DNA of 5,109 nt from assembly GCA_003446775.1 (NCBI GenBank), contig DMCH01000080.1, positions 16,037 to 21,145 of the forward strand, in the 5' to 3' direction. The notes below the pieces were generated by a model, which ran no database searches, was not told the origin of the DNA, and saw only the letters and a list, made by a program, of their open reading frames with translations. Source of the DNA: Chloroflexota bacterium. Lineage in GTDB: Bacteria; Chloroflexota; Dormibacteria; Dormibacterales; Dormibacteraceae. Below are positions 1-5,109 of this stretch, in pieces; position 1 is the stretch's first letter, and every line of letters starts with the position of its first letter. The translations under genes and the position numbers were made by a program.

Positions 1-401
1 GGCTGGAGGGTCACGCGATCGACGCCGACCACAGCGCAAAGGGCCTGCTCGAGCCGCCACATCAGCTCGAGGGCGCCCTGGACGGTGTCCTCGTCCTGGT
101 ACGGGTGCAGCGCTGTGAATCCAGGCAGGGCGGCAGCCGCTTCGTTGGCGACCGGGTTGTACTTCATCGTGCAGCTGCCGAGGGGATAGAACTGCTCGCT
201 GATGGAGTAGTTCATCGACGCGAGCTTGCTGTAGTGGCGCATGACCTCGGGCTCGCTCAGCCGTGGTAGCGCAGGCGCCTGCGAGCGCAAGAGCTCGCGG
301 GGGAGCACATCGCCGGCTTCCGCAGCTTCGACGTCAGCGTCAGGTAGGCGAGGCGCGTGAGCATTGAGCCGGCTCTTCTCGAAGCTGAGCGGCTCGGTCA
401 T
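1..401 (-). CDS. gcvPB: Glycine dehydrogenase (decarboxylating) subunit 2, P-protein beta subunit, 5' part only
   Basis: This is the N-terminal 133 codons of the second subunit of split glycine decarboxylase, the PLP-binding half of the P-protein. It acts in the cytoplasm with GcvPA to decarboxylate glycine and pass the aminomethyl group to the lipoyl arm of GcvH. The translation carries the family hallmark FYPLGSCTMKYNP (residues 71-83), then HPYQDEDTVQGALELM (99-114) and VTLQP at the window edge. The PLP lysine lies in the C-terminal half, outside the window. The ATG at 401-399 overlaps the gcvPA stop (TGA, 400-398) in an ATGA arrangement. A weak GGTGAG Shine-Dalgarno sits 3 nt upstream, so translation is probably coupled to gcvPA. 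The segment before the hallmark reads YSISEQ, where relatives usually have a G-V-D-type motif. Family assignment is very secure; the gene is incomplete only because the window ends. Confidence 0.96.
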   Translation of the reverse strand, partial: MTEPLSFEKSRLNAHAPRLPDADVEAAEAGDVLPRELLRSQAPALPRLSEPEVMRHYSKLASMNYSISEQFYPLGSCTMKYNPVANEAAAALPGFTALHPYQDEDTVQGALELMWRLEQALCAVVGVDRVTLQ

Positions 402-1690
402 GAGCTCACCGCATCCACGAGCTCATCCATCGCGCGCGGGTCGTTGACCTCGGTGCACGTGAAGGTGAACACGCCCTTGAGGTCGCGAAACCAGCGGTGC
501 ATGTCCAGCCCCCCGAGGATTCCCTTGCGGGCAAGCTTTCGATTCACGGCCGCCGGATTTGGGACTCGAATCGGAAACTCGTTGAGGAACTGCCTCTCGG
601 GAAACGCGAGCTCCCACCCCGGCAGCGCGGCCAGCCTTGCCGCCAAGGCATGGGCGCGTTTGAAGCTGACGTCGGCGACATGGCGCATGCCTTCTGCGCC
701 CATATAGGTCATATAGACGCTCGCCGCCAGGGCGCAGAGTGAATGGTTCGTGCAGATGTTGGACGTCGCTTTCTCGCGGCGGATGTGCTGTTCACGCGCG
801 GTGAGGGTGAGCACGAATCCCCGCCGCCCTTGGGCGTCGTGCGACGTGCCGATCAAGCGGCCGGGCAGACGGCGCACGAGATCTTTGTGGCAGGCGATGA
901 AGCCGACGTGTGGACCGCCATAGCTTGGGCTGAGGCCGAGCTGCTGGCCTTCGCCGACGGCGATGTCAGCGCCGTACTCGCCAGGCGGAGCCAGGAGCGC
1001 AAGGCTGATGGGATCCACGCAGGCAATCGCAATCGCCCCGACGTCATGCGCCCGCTTGGTCAGGTCGGGCGCGTCGACCAGCAACCCCAGGAAATCCGGC
1101 TGCTGAAAGATGACCGCAGCGGTCTTGGCGGTCGGCTCGGAACCTTTTCTGACCTTGATGCCCCGTCCTTCACTGAAGGTGCGGAGCACGTCGACGTACT
1201 CGGGATGCACATAGCCCGCGACCAGGACCTCTTTTCGGCCCGTGTGGACGTACGCCATCATGGCCGCCTCGGCAACCGCGGTCGCCCCGTCATAGAGCGA
1301 CGCATTCGCAACATCGAGGGCTGTGAGCTCGGCGATCAGGGTTTGAAATTCGTAGATCGCCTGCAGGGTGCCCTGGCTCGCCTCGGGCTGGTATGGCGTG
1401 TAGGCGGTGTAGAACTCCGGTTTCGACGTCACCGCTGCGACGGCTGCCGGTATGAACCTGCGATACACCCCGCCGCCGCGGAACGTAAGGCGATCGGGGA
1501 ACACGCGGTTGCGCGCCGCCAGCGATGTGACCTGGGCCATCGTCTCGAACTCAGAGAGTCCGTTTGGCAGCTCGAGTCTTGGAATGCGCAGCGACTTCGG
1601 GATGTCGACGAGCAAACCCTCCATCGAGTCGATGCCGAGCGCGCCCAGCATCTCAGCGCGCTCTTCCGGAGAGTGAACGAGGTACGGCAA
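398..1690 (-). CDS. gcvPA: Glycine dehydrogenase (decarboxylating) subunit 1, P-protein alpha subunit
   Basis: This encodes 430 aa, close to the usual 440-450 of the family. With GcvPB it forms the alpha2beta2 PLP-dependent glycine decarboxylase. Motifs seen in order are TAYTPYQPEASQG (95-107), SLYDGATA (131-138), the glycine-rich GEGQQLGLSPSYGGPHVGF (246-264) and the QHIRREKATSNICTN stretch (301-315). Subunit 1 itself has no PLP-binding lysine in this family. The start is TTG at 1690-1688, one nucleotide after the gcvH stop. It is chosen because MPYLVHSPEERAEMLGALG matches the normal family N-terminus, whereas the first in-frame ATG (residue 14) would remove it. A GGAG lies 13 nt upstream inside gcvH, too far for a good ribosome site, so coupling to gcvH is likely. 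The usual Y-x-H-x-I-P near residue 76 reads YRRFIP, with Arg in place of the common His. The 3' end overlaps gcvPB by 4 nt. Confidence 0.96.
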   Translation of the reverse strand: MPYLVHSPEERAEMLGALGIDSMEGLLVDIPKSLRIPRLELPNGLSEFETMAQVTSLAARNRVFPDRLTFRGGGVYRRFIPAAVAAVTSKPEFYTAYTPYQPEASQGTLQAIYEFQTLIAELTALDVANASLYDGATAVAEAAMMAYVHTGRKEVLVAGYVHPEYVDVLRTFSEGRGIKVRKGSEPTAKTAAVIFQQPDFLGLLVDAPDLTKRAHDVGAIAIACVDPISLALLAPPGEYGADIAVGEGQQLGLSPSYGGPHVGFIACHKDLVRRLPGRLIGTSHDAQGRRGFVLTLTAREQHIRREKATSNICTNHSLCALAASVYMTYMGAEGMRHVADVSFKRAHALAARLAALPGWELAFPERQFLNEFPIRVPNPAAVNRKLARKGILGGLDMHRWFRDLKGVFTFTCTEVNDPRAMDELVDAVSS

Positions 1691-1691
1691 C

Positions 1692-2066
1692 CTAGGCTTG
1701 GGACTCCGTTGATTTCTTATACGCCGCTTCGTCCATCAGGTCCGTGGGCAGCTCACCGGTCAGCTCCAACTTCAGGATCCAGCCATCGCCGTATGGGTCG
1801 GAGTTGATGAGCTCGGGCTTGGCCGCGAGCTGCTCGTTCACCGTCGCCACGCGACCGGAAACCGGGGAGTAGAGATCGCTGGCCGCCTTGACGGACTCGA
1901 CGACGCCGAAGCTCTCGCCCGCGTCGAGCTTTCGGCCTGGCTTCGGGAGCTCGAGAAACACGACATCGCCGAGCTGGGACTGCGCGAAGTCCGTGATCCC
2001 GACCGTAACGGTCTTGCCATCGACAGTGAGCCATTCATGCGACTTCGTGTAAAGCCGGCCCGCCAT
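1692..2066 (-). CDS. gcvH: Glycine cleavage system H protein, lipoyl carrier
   Basis: This encodes 124 aa, the usual size (about 125-130). GcvH shuttles the aminomethyl group on a swinging lipoyl arm between P-, T- and L-proteins. Its biotinyl/lipoyl fold is evident: KSHEWL (8-13), VGITDFAQSQLGDVVFLELP (22-41), and the lipoylation motif VESVKAASDLYSPVSG, whose lysine is K60 (codon 1889-1887). The C-terminal DPYGDGWILKLEL is also typical. The ATG at 2066 has the best ribosome-binding site in the window, GGAGG at 2077-2073 with 6 nt spacing. An out-of-frame ATG lies at 2071 but is only 1 nt from that site. gcvT ends 39 nt upstream and gcvPA begins 1 nt downstream, so the gene sits in the middle of the operon. 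It appears intact. Lipoate must be supplied by LipA/LipB/LplA-type enzymes encoded elsewhere. Confidence 0.97.
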   Translation of the reverse strand: MAGRLYTKSHEWLTVDGKTVTVGITDFAQSQLGDVVFLELPKPGRKLDAGESFGVVESVKAASDLYSPVSGRVATVNEQLAAKPELINSDPYGDGWILKLELTGELPTDLMDEAAYKKSTESQA

Positions 2067-2072
2067 GCCATT

Positions 2073-2077
2073 CCTCC
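2073..2077 (-). promoter_or_regulatory. Shine-Dalgarno site of gcvH
   Basis: On the minus strand GGAGG (within GAGGGAGGAA) lies 6 nt before the gcvH ATG in the 39-nt gcvT-gcvH gap. It selects the ATG at 2066 over the out-of-frame ATG at 2071. It is the only strong SD in the window. The genes with overlapping or near-abutting junctions (gcvT, gcvPA, gcvPB) and the two divergent operon heads have weak or no SD. Confidence 0.85.
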
Positions 2078-2105
2078 CTCTTCGTGAACGCTGCCGCGAC
2101 TCGGC

Positions 2106-3221
2106 TCAGGACTTCGCGGGGGCGGCGGCCGATCGCGCCGAACCGCGATAGAAAGGCAGCTGCACCACTTCGGCCGAGGCTTGCCGGCCTCGAACGTCGA
2201 CGCCTGCAGTTTCCCCGACTCGCAATGATGCGACTTCCACCAGCGCGAGCGCGATGGGGTGCCCGAGAAAGAAGGAATGCGTGCCGCTGGTCACGCTGCC
2301 GATCACGCGATCCTGGCTGCGGACTGCGGCACCATGACGCGCAATATCGCCCGGCGCGGTCGTCAGCCCGACGAGGGTTCGCCTCGGGCCGTCGCGCTTG
2401 ATCCGTGCCAGCGCGTCGCGGCCGATGAACGCGCCTTTGTCGAGGCGCACGGTCCAACCGAGGCCCGCCTCGTACGGATTGACGCTGTCGTCCATGTCAT
2501 TGCCGTAGAGGCGCAGCGCAGCCTCGAGGCGGGTGGCGTCACGCGCTCCGAGCCCGGCGGGGAGCACGCCATGGCCCGCTCCGTTTTTCAGAATCGCGTC
2601 CCAGACCTCACCGACCCGATCGGCCTTGACGAAGATCTCAAAGCCATCCTCGCCCGTGTACCCGGTGCGCGACACGAGCGCGCTCACGCCCGCCACCTGA
2701 CCCGGGCGAAAGCCGAAATATGGGAGGTCGTCAAGTCCTTTCGCGGGCAAGAGCTCCTGGGCCCGCGGACCCTGAAATGCAATCAGCGACAGCTCGAACG
2801 TGCGGTCCTCGATTTCAACCGAAGACGGCGCGTGGCTGCGCATCCAATCGAGATCTCGCTCGCGATTGGCGGCATTGACGACGACGGTGAACCCATCGTC
2901 GCCCCAGTACACGACCAGGTCGTCGAGGATGCCACCTTCCTCATTGCACATGAGGTTGTACTGCGCGCGCCCCCGGCCGATGCGGGACAGGTCGTTCGTG
3001 AGCAAGCTCTGTAGGAAGTCGAGGCCGGCTTCGCCGGTCACCTTGAAGCGACCCATGTGCGAAATGTCGAAGAGCCCGGCGACCTTGCGCACCGCCAAGT
3101 GCTCGTCACGGATGGACGTGTATTGCTGGGGCAGCTCCCAGCCGCCAAAGTCCACCATGCGTCCACCGAGGGCGACGTGACGTTCGAAAAGTGGAGTTCT
3201 GCGCGGTGCGCTAGCCGTCAA
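2106..3221 (-). CDS. gcvT: Aminomethyltransferase, glycine cleavage system T protein
   Basis: This encodes 371 aa, the normal family length. GcvT moves the methylene carbon from aminomethyl-lipoyl-GcvH to tetrahydrofolate, giving 5,10-methylene-THF and ammonia. The translation shows RRTPLFERHVALGGRMVDFGGWELP (7-31), GLFDISHMGR (49-58), NEEGGILDDLVVY (93-105) with the D100/D101 pair where the family's essential aspartate (Asp101 in E. coli) sits, GYTGEDGFEI (187-196) and, further on, EAGLGW followed by DKGAFIGRDAL. The frame stays open far upstream, but that part is out of frame with the sigma-like gene and has no family similarity. The TTG at 3221-3219 is the only plausible start that keeps the conserved N-terminus: it gives MTASAPRRTPLFE, and no ATG or GTG occurs before residue 22. 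The TTG lies inside the 3' end of the sigma-like gene (11-nt overlap) with no clear SD, which implies coupled translation. A short Ala/Ser-rich extension follows the usual PFY end. Confidence 0.95.
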   Translation of the reverse strand: MTASAPRRTPLFERHVALGGRMVDFGGWELPQQYTSIRDEHLAVRKVAGLFDISHMGRFKVTGEAGLDFLQSLLTNDLSRIGRGRAQYNLMCNEEGGILDDLVVYWGDDGFTVVVNAANRERDLDWMRSHAPSSVEIEDRTFELSLIAFQGPRAQELLPAKGLDDLPYFGFRPGQVAGVSALVSRTGYTGEDGFEIFVKADRVGEVWDAILKNGAGHGVLPAGLGARDATRLEAALRLYGNDMDDSVNPYEAGLGWTVRLDKGAFIGRDALARIKRDGPRRTLVGLTTAPGDIARHGAAVRSQDRVIGSVTSGTHSFFLGHPIALALVEVASLRVGETAGVDVRGRQASAEVVQLPFYRGSARSAAAPAKS

Positions 3222-3864
3222 GTTCAGAGCGCTCGTCGTCGTCGTCGTCGAGGACGGTGGCCTCGGGGTCGATGAAGGCGAGCATCTCTTCGTCGTATCG
3301 GCGCCGCGCATCGGCGACCACCTGGGCGACGTAGAGCGTCCGATCGACGGTCCACTCGAGCTTCTCGGCGAGCTCTGCCGCCGTGGGCACGCGATGCAGG
3401 ATCCGCGCCAGGACCAGCTCGGCGCGCTCGTAGTCGGTGGCCGCAGCCACGAGCTGCTCTCCCTCGCGCACGGCCGCGGCCTCAGCCGCCAGCCCGGCGT
3501 CGATCTGAGCGGCGATGCGGGCTTCGGCAAAACCGTCGAAGTCCGTCTCTCCGCTGTCGGCGAACGTACGGACGGCGTGTAGGAGGCCAATCGAGCCCTC
3601 CTGGACCAGGTCGGCCAGGGATAGTGCTTGCTCGCCCCGCGCAGCGGCGAGACGCAGGACCCGGTCCATGTGCGCGGCCACAAGCCGGTCCTGGCTGAAC
3701 CGGTCGCCGAGCGAAGCCCTCATGAGCAGCGTGGCCTCCTCGCTTTTCGCCAGGGCCCCAGCCGATCGAGCCCCGCGCATCAACGCCTGGAGCGCGTCCT
3801 CGTCCTGGATGCCCTCGTGGCCATCGCCACCAAAGGGCTCCTGCCGGCGTGAAGAGGTTGCCAT
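3211..3864 (-). CDS. Divergent sigma-70-like protein lacking region 4, first gene of the gcv operon
   Basis: This is a 217-aa protein with the layout of a primary-type sigma factor cut short. Residues 37-70 resemble regions 1.2/2.1 (ALAKSEEATLLMRASLGD, then RLVAAHMDRVLRLA). DLVQEGSIGLLHAVRTF (85-101) is a clear region 2.2 core-RNA-polymerase-binding helix. Residues 144-200 resemble region 3, including HRVPTAAELAEKLEWTVDR (157-175). Segment 108-138, equivalent to 2.3/2.4, has lost the tandem Trp and the basic/polar residues that melt and read the -10 element. The chain stops after DDDDDERSELDG (206-217), with no region 4 helix-turn-helix. It may bind RNA polymerase without acting as an ordinary sigma, or be a relic; function is not established. 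Start: ATG at 3864 has no SD, but TAAAAT lies 7 nt upstream, fitting a leaderless mRNA. A GTG at 3927 would add 21 poorly sigma-like residues. The stop overlaps gcvT by 11 nt. Confidence 0.85.
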   Translation of the reverse strand: MATSSRRQEPFGGDGHEGIQDEDALQALMRGARSAGALAKSEEATLLMRASLGDRFSQDRLVAAHMDRVLRLAAARGEQALSLADLVQEGSIGLLHAVRTFADSGETDFDGFAEARIAAQIDAGLAAEAAAVREGEQLVAAATDYERAELVLARILHRVPTAAELAEKLEWTVDRTLYVAQVVADARRRYDEEMLAFIDPEATVLDDDDDERSELDG

Positions 3865-3871
3865 CGGGCTG

Positions 3872-3877
3872 ATTTTA
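3872..3877 (-). promoter_or_regulatory. Candidate -10 element for the sigma-like/gcv operon
   Basis: TAAAAT on the minus strand ends 7 nt before the ATG at 3864, which would place the transcription start at or next to the A of the start codon (leaderless mRNA). The best upstream match is GGGACG (shares GAC with TTGACA) at 16 nt spacing, so the -35 is weak. A second, poorer hexamer, TAAAAC (3933-3928), abuts the alternative GTG at 3927. No start-site data are available; this is a motif call only. Confidence 0.45.
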
Positions 3878-3901
3878 CGACGCTCGCGGCAGCCGTCCCC
3901 C

Positions 3902-3919
3902 TTGCCCTCGGCAGGGCAA
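3902..3919. repeat. Perfect 18-bp inverted repeat, possible operator in the divergent promoter region
   Basis: TTGCCCT CGGC AGGGCAA has two perfectly complementary 7-nt arms around a 4-nt centre. It lies between the -10-like hexamers of the two divergent genes, about 38 nt upstream of the sigma-like ATG and 48 nt upstream of the nfeD ATG. It could be a binding site for a dimeric regulator acting on one or both promoters, or a hairpin if transcribed. It lies within the reading frame only if the less likely GTG start at 3927 is used. The symmetry is read directly; the role is inferred. Confidence 0.5.
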
Positions 3920-3938
3920 TGTTCCACGTTTTACACGG

Positions 3939-3951
3939 CCGGCAAAGCCGG
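3939..3951. repeat. Small perfect hairpin in the nfeD promoter spacer
   Basis: CCGGC AAA GCCGG has 5-bp arms and a 3-nt loop. It lies directly upstream of the candidate nfeD -10. There is no following T-run on either strand, so it is not a convincing terminator. In GC-rich DNA such a short repeat may be chance. Confidence 0.3.
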
Positions 3952-3955
3952 GGCC

Positions 3956-3961
3956 TATGCT
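3956..3961 (+). promoter_or_regulatory. Candidate -10 element for nfeD
   Basis: TATGCT ends 6 nt before the nfeD ATG (spacer CAAAAC), again consistent with a leaderless transcript, and there is no SD before this ATG. TTTACA at 3930-3935 resembles a -35 but the 20-nt spacing is longer than the usual 16-18. Motif call only. Confidence 0.4.
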
Positions 3962-3967
3962 CAAAAC

Positions 3968-5109
3968 ATGCGCGCCCGTCACTTGCTGGGAGCTGGAGCC
4001 GCCGCCTTGGCGATCGCAGCATTCCTGCCGGCGCCAGCGGCGGCCGCGGCCGTACCGCGTGTCGAGCAAGCCGACCTCAACGGCGACATCAACACGATCA
4101 TGGCCGCCTACATCTCGGCCTCTGTTTCCCGCGCCGAGTCCGACCACGCGGATGCCCTCCTGGTCGTGATCAACACCCCGGGCGGCATCTCAACGTCGAT
4201 GGATGACATCGTCACGAGCCTCTTGAACTCCAAGGTCCCAGTGATCGCGTTTGTATACCCCAGCGGCGCGCGAGCCGCTTCGGCCGGCCTCTTCGTCGCC
4301 CAGGCTGCCGACGTGCTGGCGATGGCGCCAGGCACCAACATCGGTTCGGCTCATCCCATCCAGGCGACCGGCGCCGACCTCACCGGTGATCTCGGCAAGA
4401 AGGTGCTCAACGACGCCGTGACCAGGGTGCGCAATCTCGCGTCCATGCACGGCCGCAACCCGGACTGGGCCGAGGATGCCGTGCGCAACAGCGTCAATAT
4501 CAATGCTGAGGACGCAGTCCGCCTCCACGTTGCCGACCTGGAGGCCGCGGATCCTACCGCTCTCCTGAACGCCGTCGACGGCCGAGTCGTGCCGAGACCC
4601 AACGGATCGCTCACGCTGCACACAGCGGGCGGCCAGGTCCAGGACTTTCCGATGCCCTTCTGGATGCTGTTCCTGAACGCCCTCATCGATCCGACGGTGG
4701 CCGCGCTTTTGATCCTGCTTGCGGCCTACGGCATCATCACCGAGCTCACGACGCCCGGCGCCATCTTGCCCGGCGTCGTGGGCGGGATCGCCGCCGTGCT
4801 CGCCATCGTCTCGCTGGCCAACCTGCCGGTGAACATCGCCGGAGCGCTGATGATGCTTCTCGCCTTCGCGCTCTTCATCGCCGACCTCAAGGCCAACACG
4901 CACGGCATCCTCAGCTCCGGCGGGGTACTTGCCTTGCTCCTGGGCATGGCCTTCCTCATCAACACGGGACCGTTCGGCCTGGGCGTCAACCCCATCGCCG
5001 TGCTTGCTGCCGCGATTTTCACGACCGGATTCTTCGTGTTCTTCATCCGCAAGGTGTGGGCCGCGCGCCGGCGTCCGGTGACCACCGGCGCCGAGGCGCT
5101 CCTGGGCTC
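3968..5109 (+). CDS. nfeD: NfeD-family membrane-bound ClpP-class serine protease, 3' end cut by window
   Basis: The first 380 codons of a long-form NfeD protein are present. Residues 1-28 form a Sec signal peptide (MRAR, hydrophobic core, Ala-rich cleavage region), so the protease domain should lie outside the cytoplasmic membrane. The ClpP-like domain (about 35-210) shows VINTPGG (67-73), GARAASAG (100-107) with likely nucleophile S105, APGTNIGSAHP (120-130) and GKKVLNDA with likely general base K145. The S-to-K distance of 40 fits the Ser97/Lys138 dyad of archaeal PH1510. GRNPDWAEDAV (162-172) is also family-typical. Five membrane segments follow, near 243-260, 264-284, 288-306, 314-331 and 340-360, then a basic stretch (RKVWAARRR). 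TTGAEALLG at the edge is where the C-terminal OB-fold (NfeD) domain normally begins. The ATG at 3968 gives the signal peptide; the ATG at 3957 is out of frame. Family members process stomatin/SPFH proteins, often encoded next door, so an SPFH gene may follow. The gene diverges from the gcv operon. Confidence 0.93.
   Translation, partial: MRARHLLGAGAAALAIAAFLPAPAAAAAVPRVEQADLNGDINTIMAAYISASVSRAESDHADALLVVINTPGGISTSMDDIVTSLLNSKVPVIAFVYPSGARAASAGLFVAQAADVLAMAPGTNIGSAHPIQATGADLTGDLGKKVLNDAVTRVRNLASMHGRNPDWAEDAVRNSVNINAEDAVRLHVADLEAADPTALLNAVDGRVVPRPNGSLTLHTAGGQVQDFPMPFWMLFLNALIDPTVAALLILLAAYGIITELTTPGAILPGVVGGIAAVLAIVSLANLPVNIAGALMMLLAFALFIADLKANTHGILSSGGVLALLLGMAFLINTGPFGLGVNPIAVLAAAIFTTGFFVFFIRKVWAARRRPVTTGAEALLG

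Noticed and set aside
743..1807. 354-codon open frame on the plus strand opposite gcvPA and gcvH
   Set aside because: It is antisense to two strongly conserved genes, its product is Arg/Gly/Ala-rich with no recognisable motif, and long antisense frames are expected in GC-rich codon-biased DNA.
2259..3014. 251-codon plus-strand frame opposite gcvT
   Set aside because: It is antisense to gcvT, whose family motifs cover the entire stretch, and it shows no motif of its own.
3222..3683. Upstream 154-codon extension of the gcvT frame
   Set aside because: The extension is Ser/Arg/Pro-rich, lies out of frame inside the sigma-like gene, and normal GcvT length and N-terminus are reached from TTG 3221.
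3865..3927. Longer sigma-like protein starting at GTG 3927
   Set aside because: The 21 extra residues include two Cys and do not resemble a sigma N-terminus, there is no SD, and the stretch holds the inverted repeat and the TAAAAT element. It cannot be fully excluded.
3939..3951. Hairpin as a rho-independent terminator
   Set aside because: The stem is only 5 bp and no T-run follows on either strand; the region lies between divergent genes, where a terminator is not expected.
4190..4903. 237-codon minus-strand frame opposite nfeD
   Set aside because: It is a low-complexity Gly/Arg/His/Asp-rich antisense product, and the opposite frame encodes clear NfeD motifs and membrane segments.

Overview
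This window looks like a piece of a GC-rich bacterial chromosome (about two-thirds G+C by eye). It holds most of a glycine cleavage system operon on the minus strand and a divergent NfeD-type membrane protease gene on the plus strand. The minus-strand order of transcription is: sigma-70-like gene (3864-3211), gcvT (3221-2106), gcvH (2066-1692), gcvPA (1690-398), gcvPB (401-1, running off the left edge). Junctions are tight: 11-nt overlap, 39-nt gap, 1-nt gap, 4-nt overlap. The five genes are therefore very probably one translationally coupled transcript. The P-protein is split into two subunits (GcvPA and GcvPB), as in Firmicutes, Thermotogae, archaea and several deep GC-rich lineages, and unlike the fused GcvP of Proteobacteria. 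With the GC content, the TTG starts and the SD-less operon heads, this suggests a Chloroflexota, Dormibacterota or actinobacterial-type organism. That placement is inference and low confidence.

Together GcvP (glycine decarboxylase, PLP), GcvH (lipoyl carrier) and GcvT (aminomethyltransferase, THF) turn glycine + THF + NAD+ into CO2 + NH3 + 5,10-methylene-THF + NADH. The fourth component, dihydrolipoamide dehydrogenase, and the lipoylation enzymes are not in the window. GcvH, GcvT and GcvPA look intact, with their key residues present.

The most unusual element is the first gene of the operon. It encodes a sigma-70-family protein of about 217 aa with recognisable region 2 and region 3, but no region 4 (-35 recognition/helix-turn-helix) and a heavily altered 2.3/2.4 segment. 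It ends in a run of Asp and overlaps the start of gcvT. I do not know of such a protein as a standard partner of gcv genes, so a regulatory link to glycine metabolism is an open possibility and not shown here.

Positions 3865-3967 form a 103-nt divergent promoter region between the sigma-like gene and nfeD. It contains a perfect 18-bp inverted repeat (3902-3919), a small 13-bp hairpin (3939-3951), and -10-like hexamers placed 6-7 nt before both start codons, consistent with leaderless mRNAs. No glycine riboswitch is evident there. From 3968 to the right edge lies an nfeD gene: a secreted ClpP-class Ser/Lys protease domain followed by five membrane segments, cut off just where the C-terminal OB-fold domain should begin. 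No RNA genes, mobile elements, CRISPR arrays or terminators were seen.
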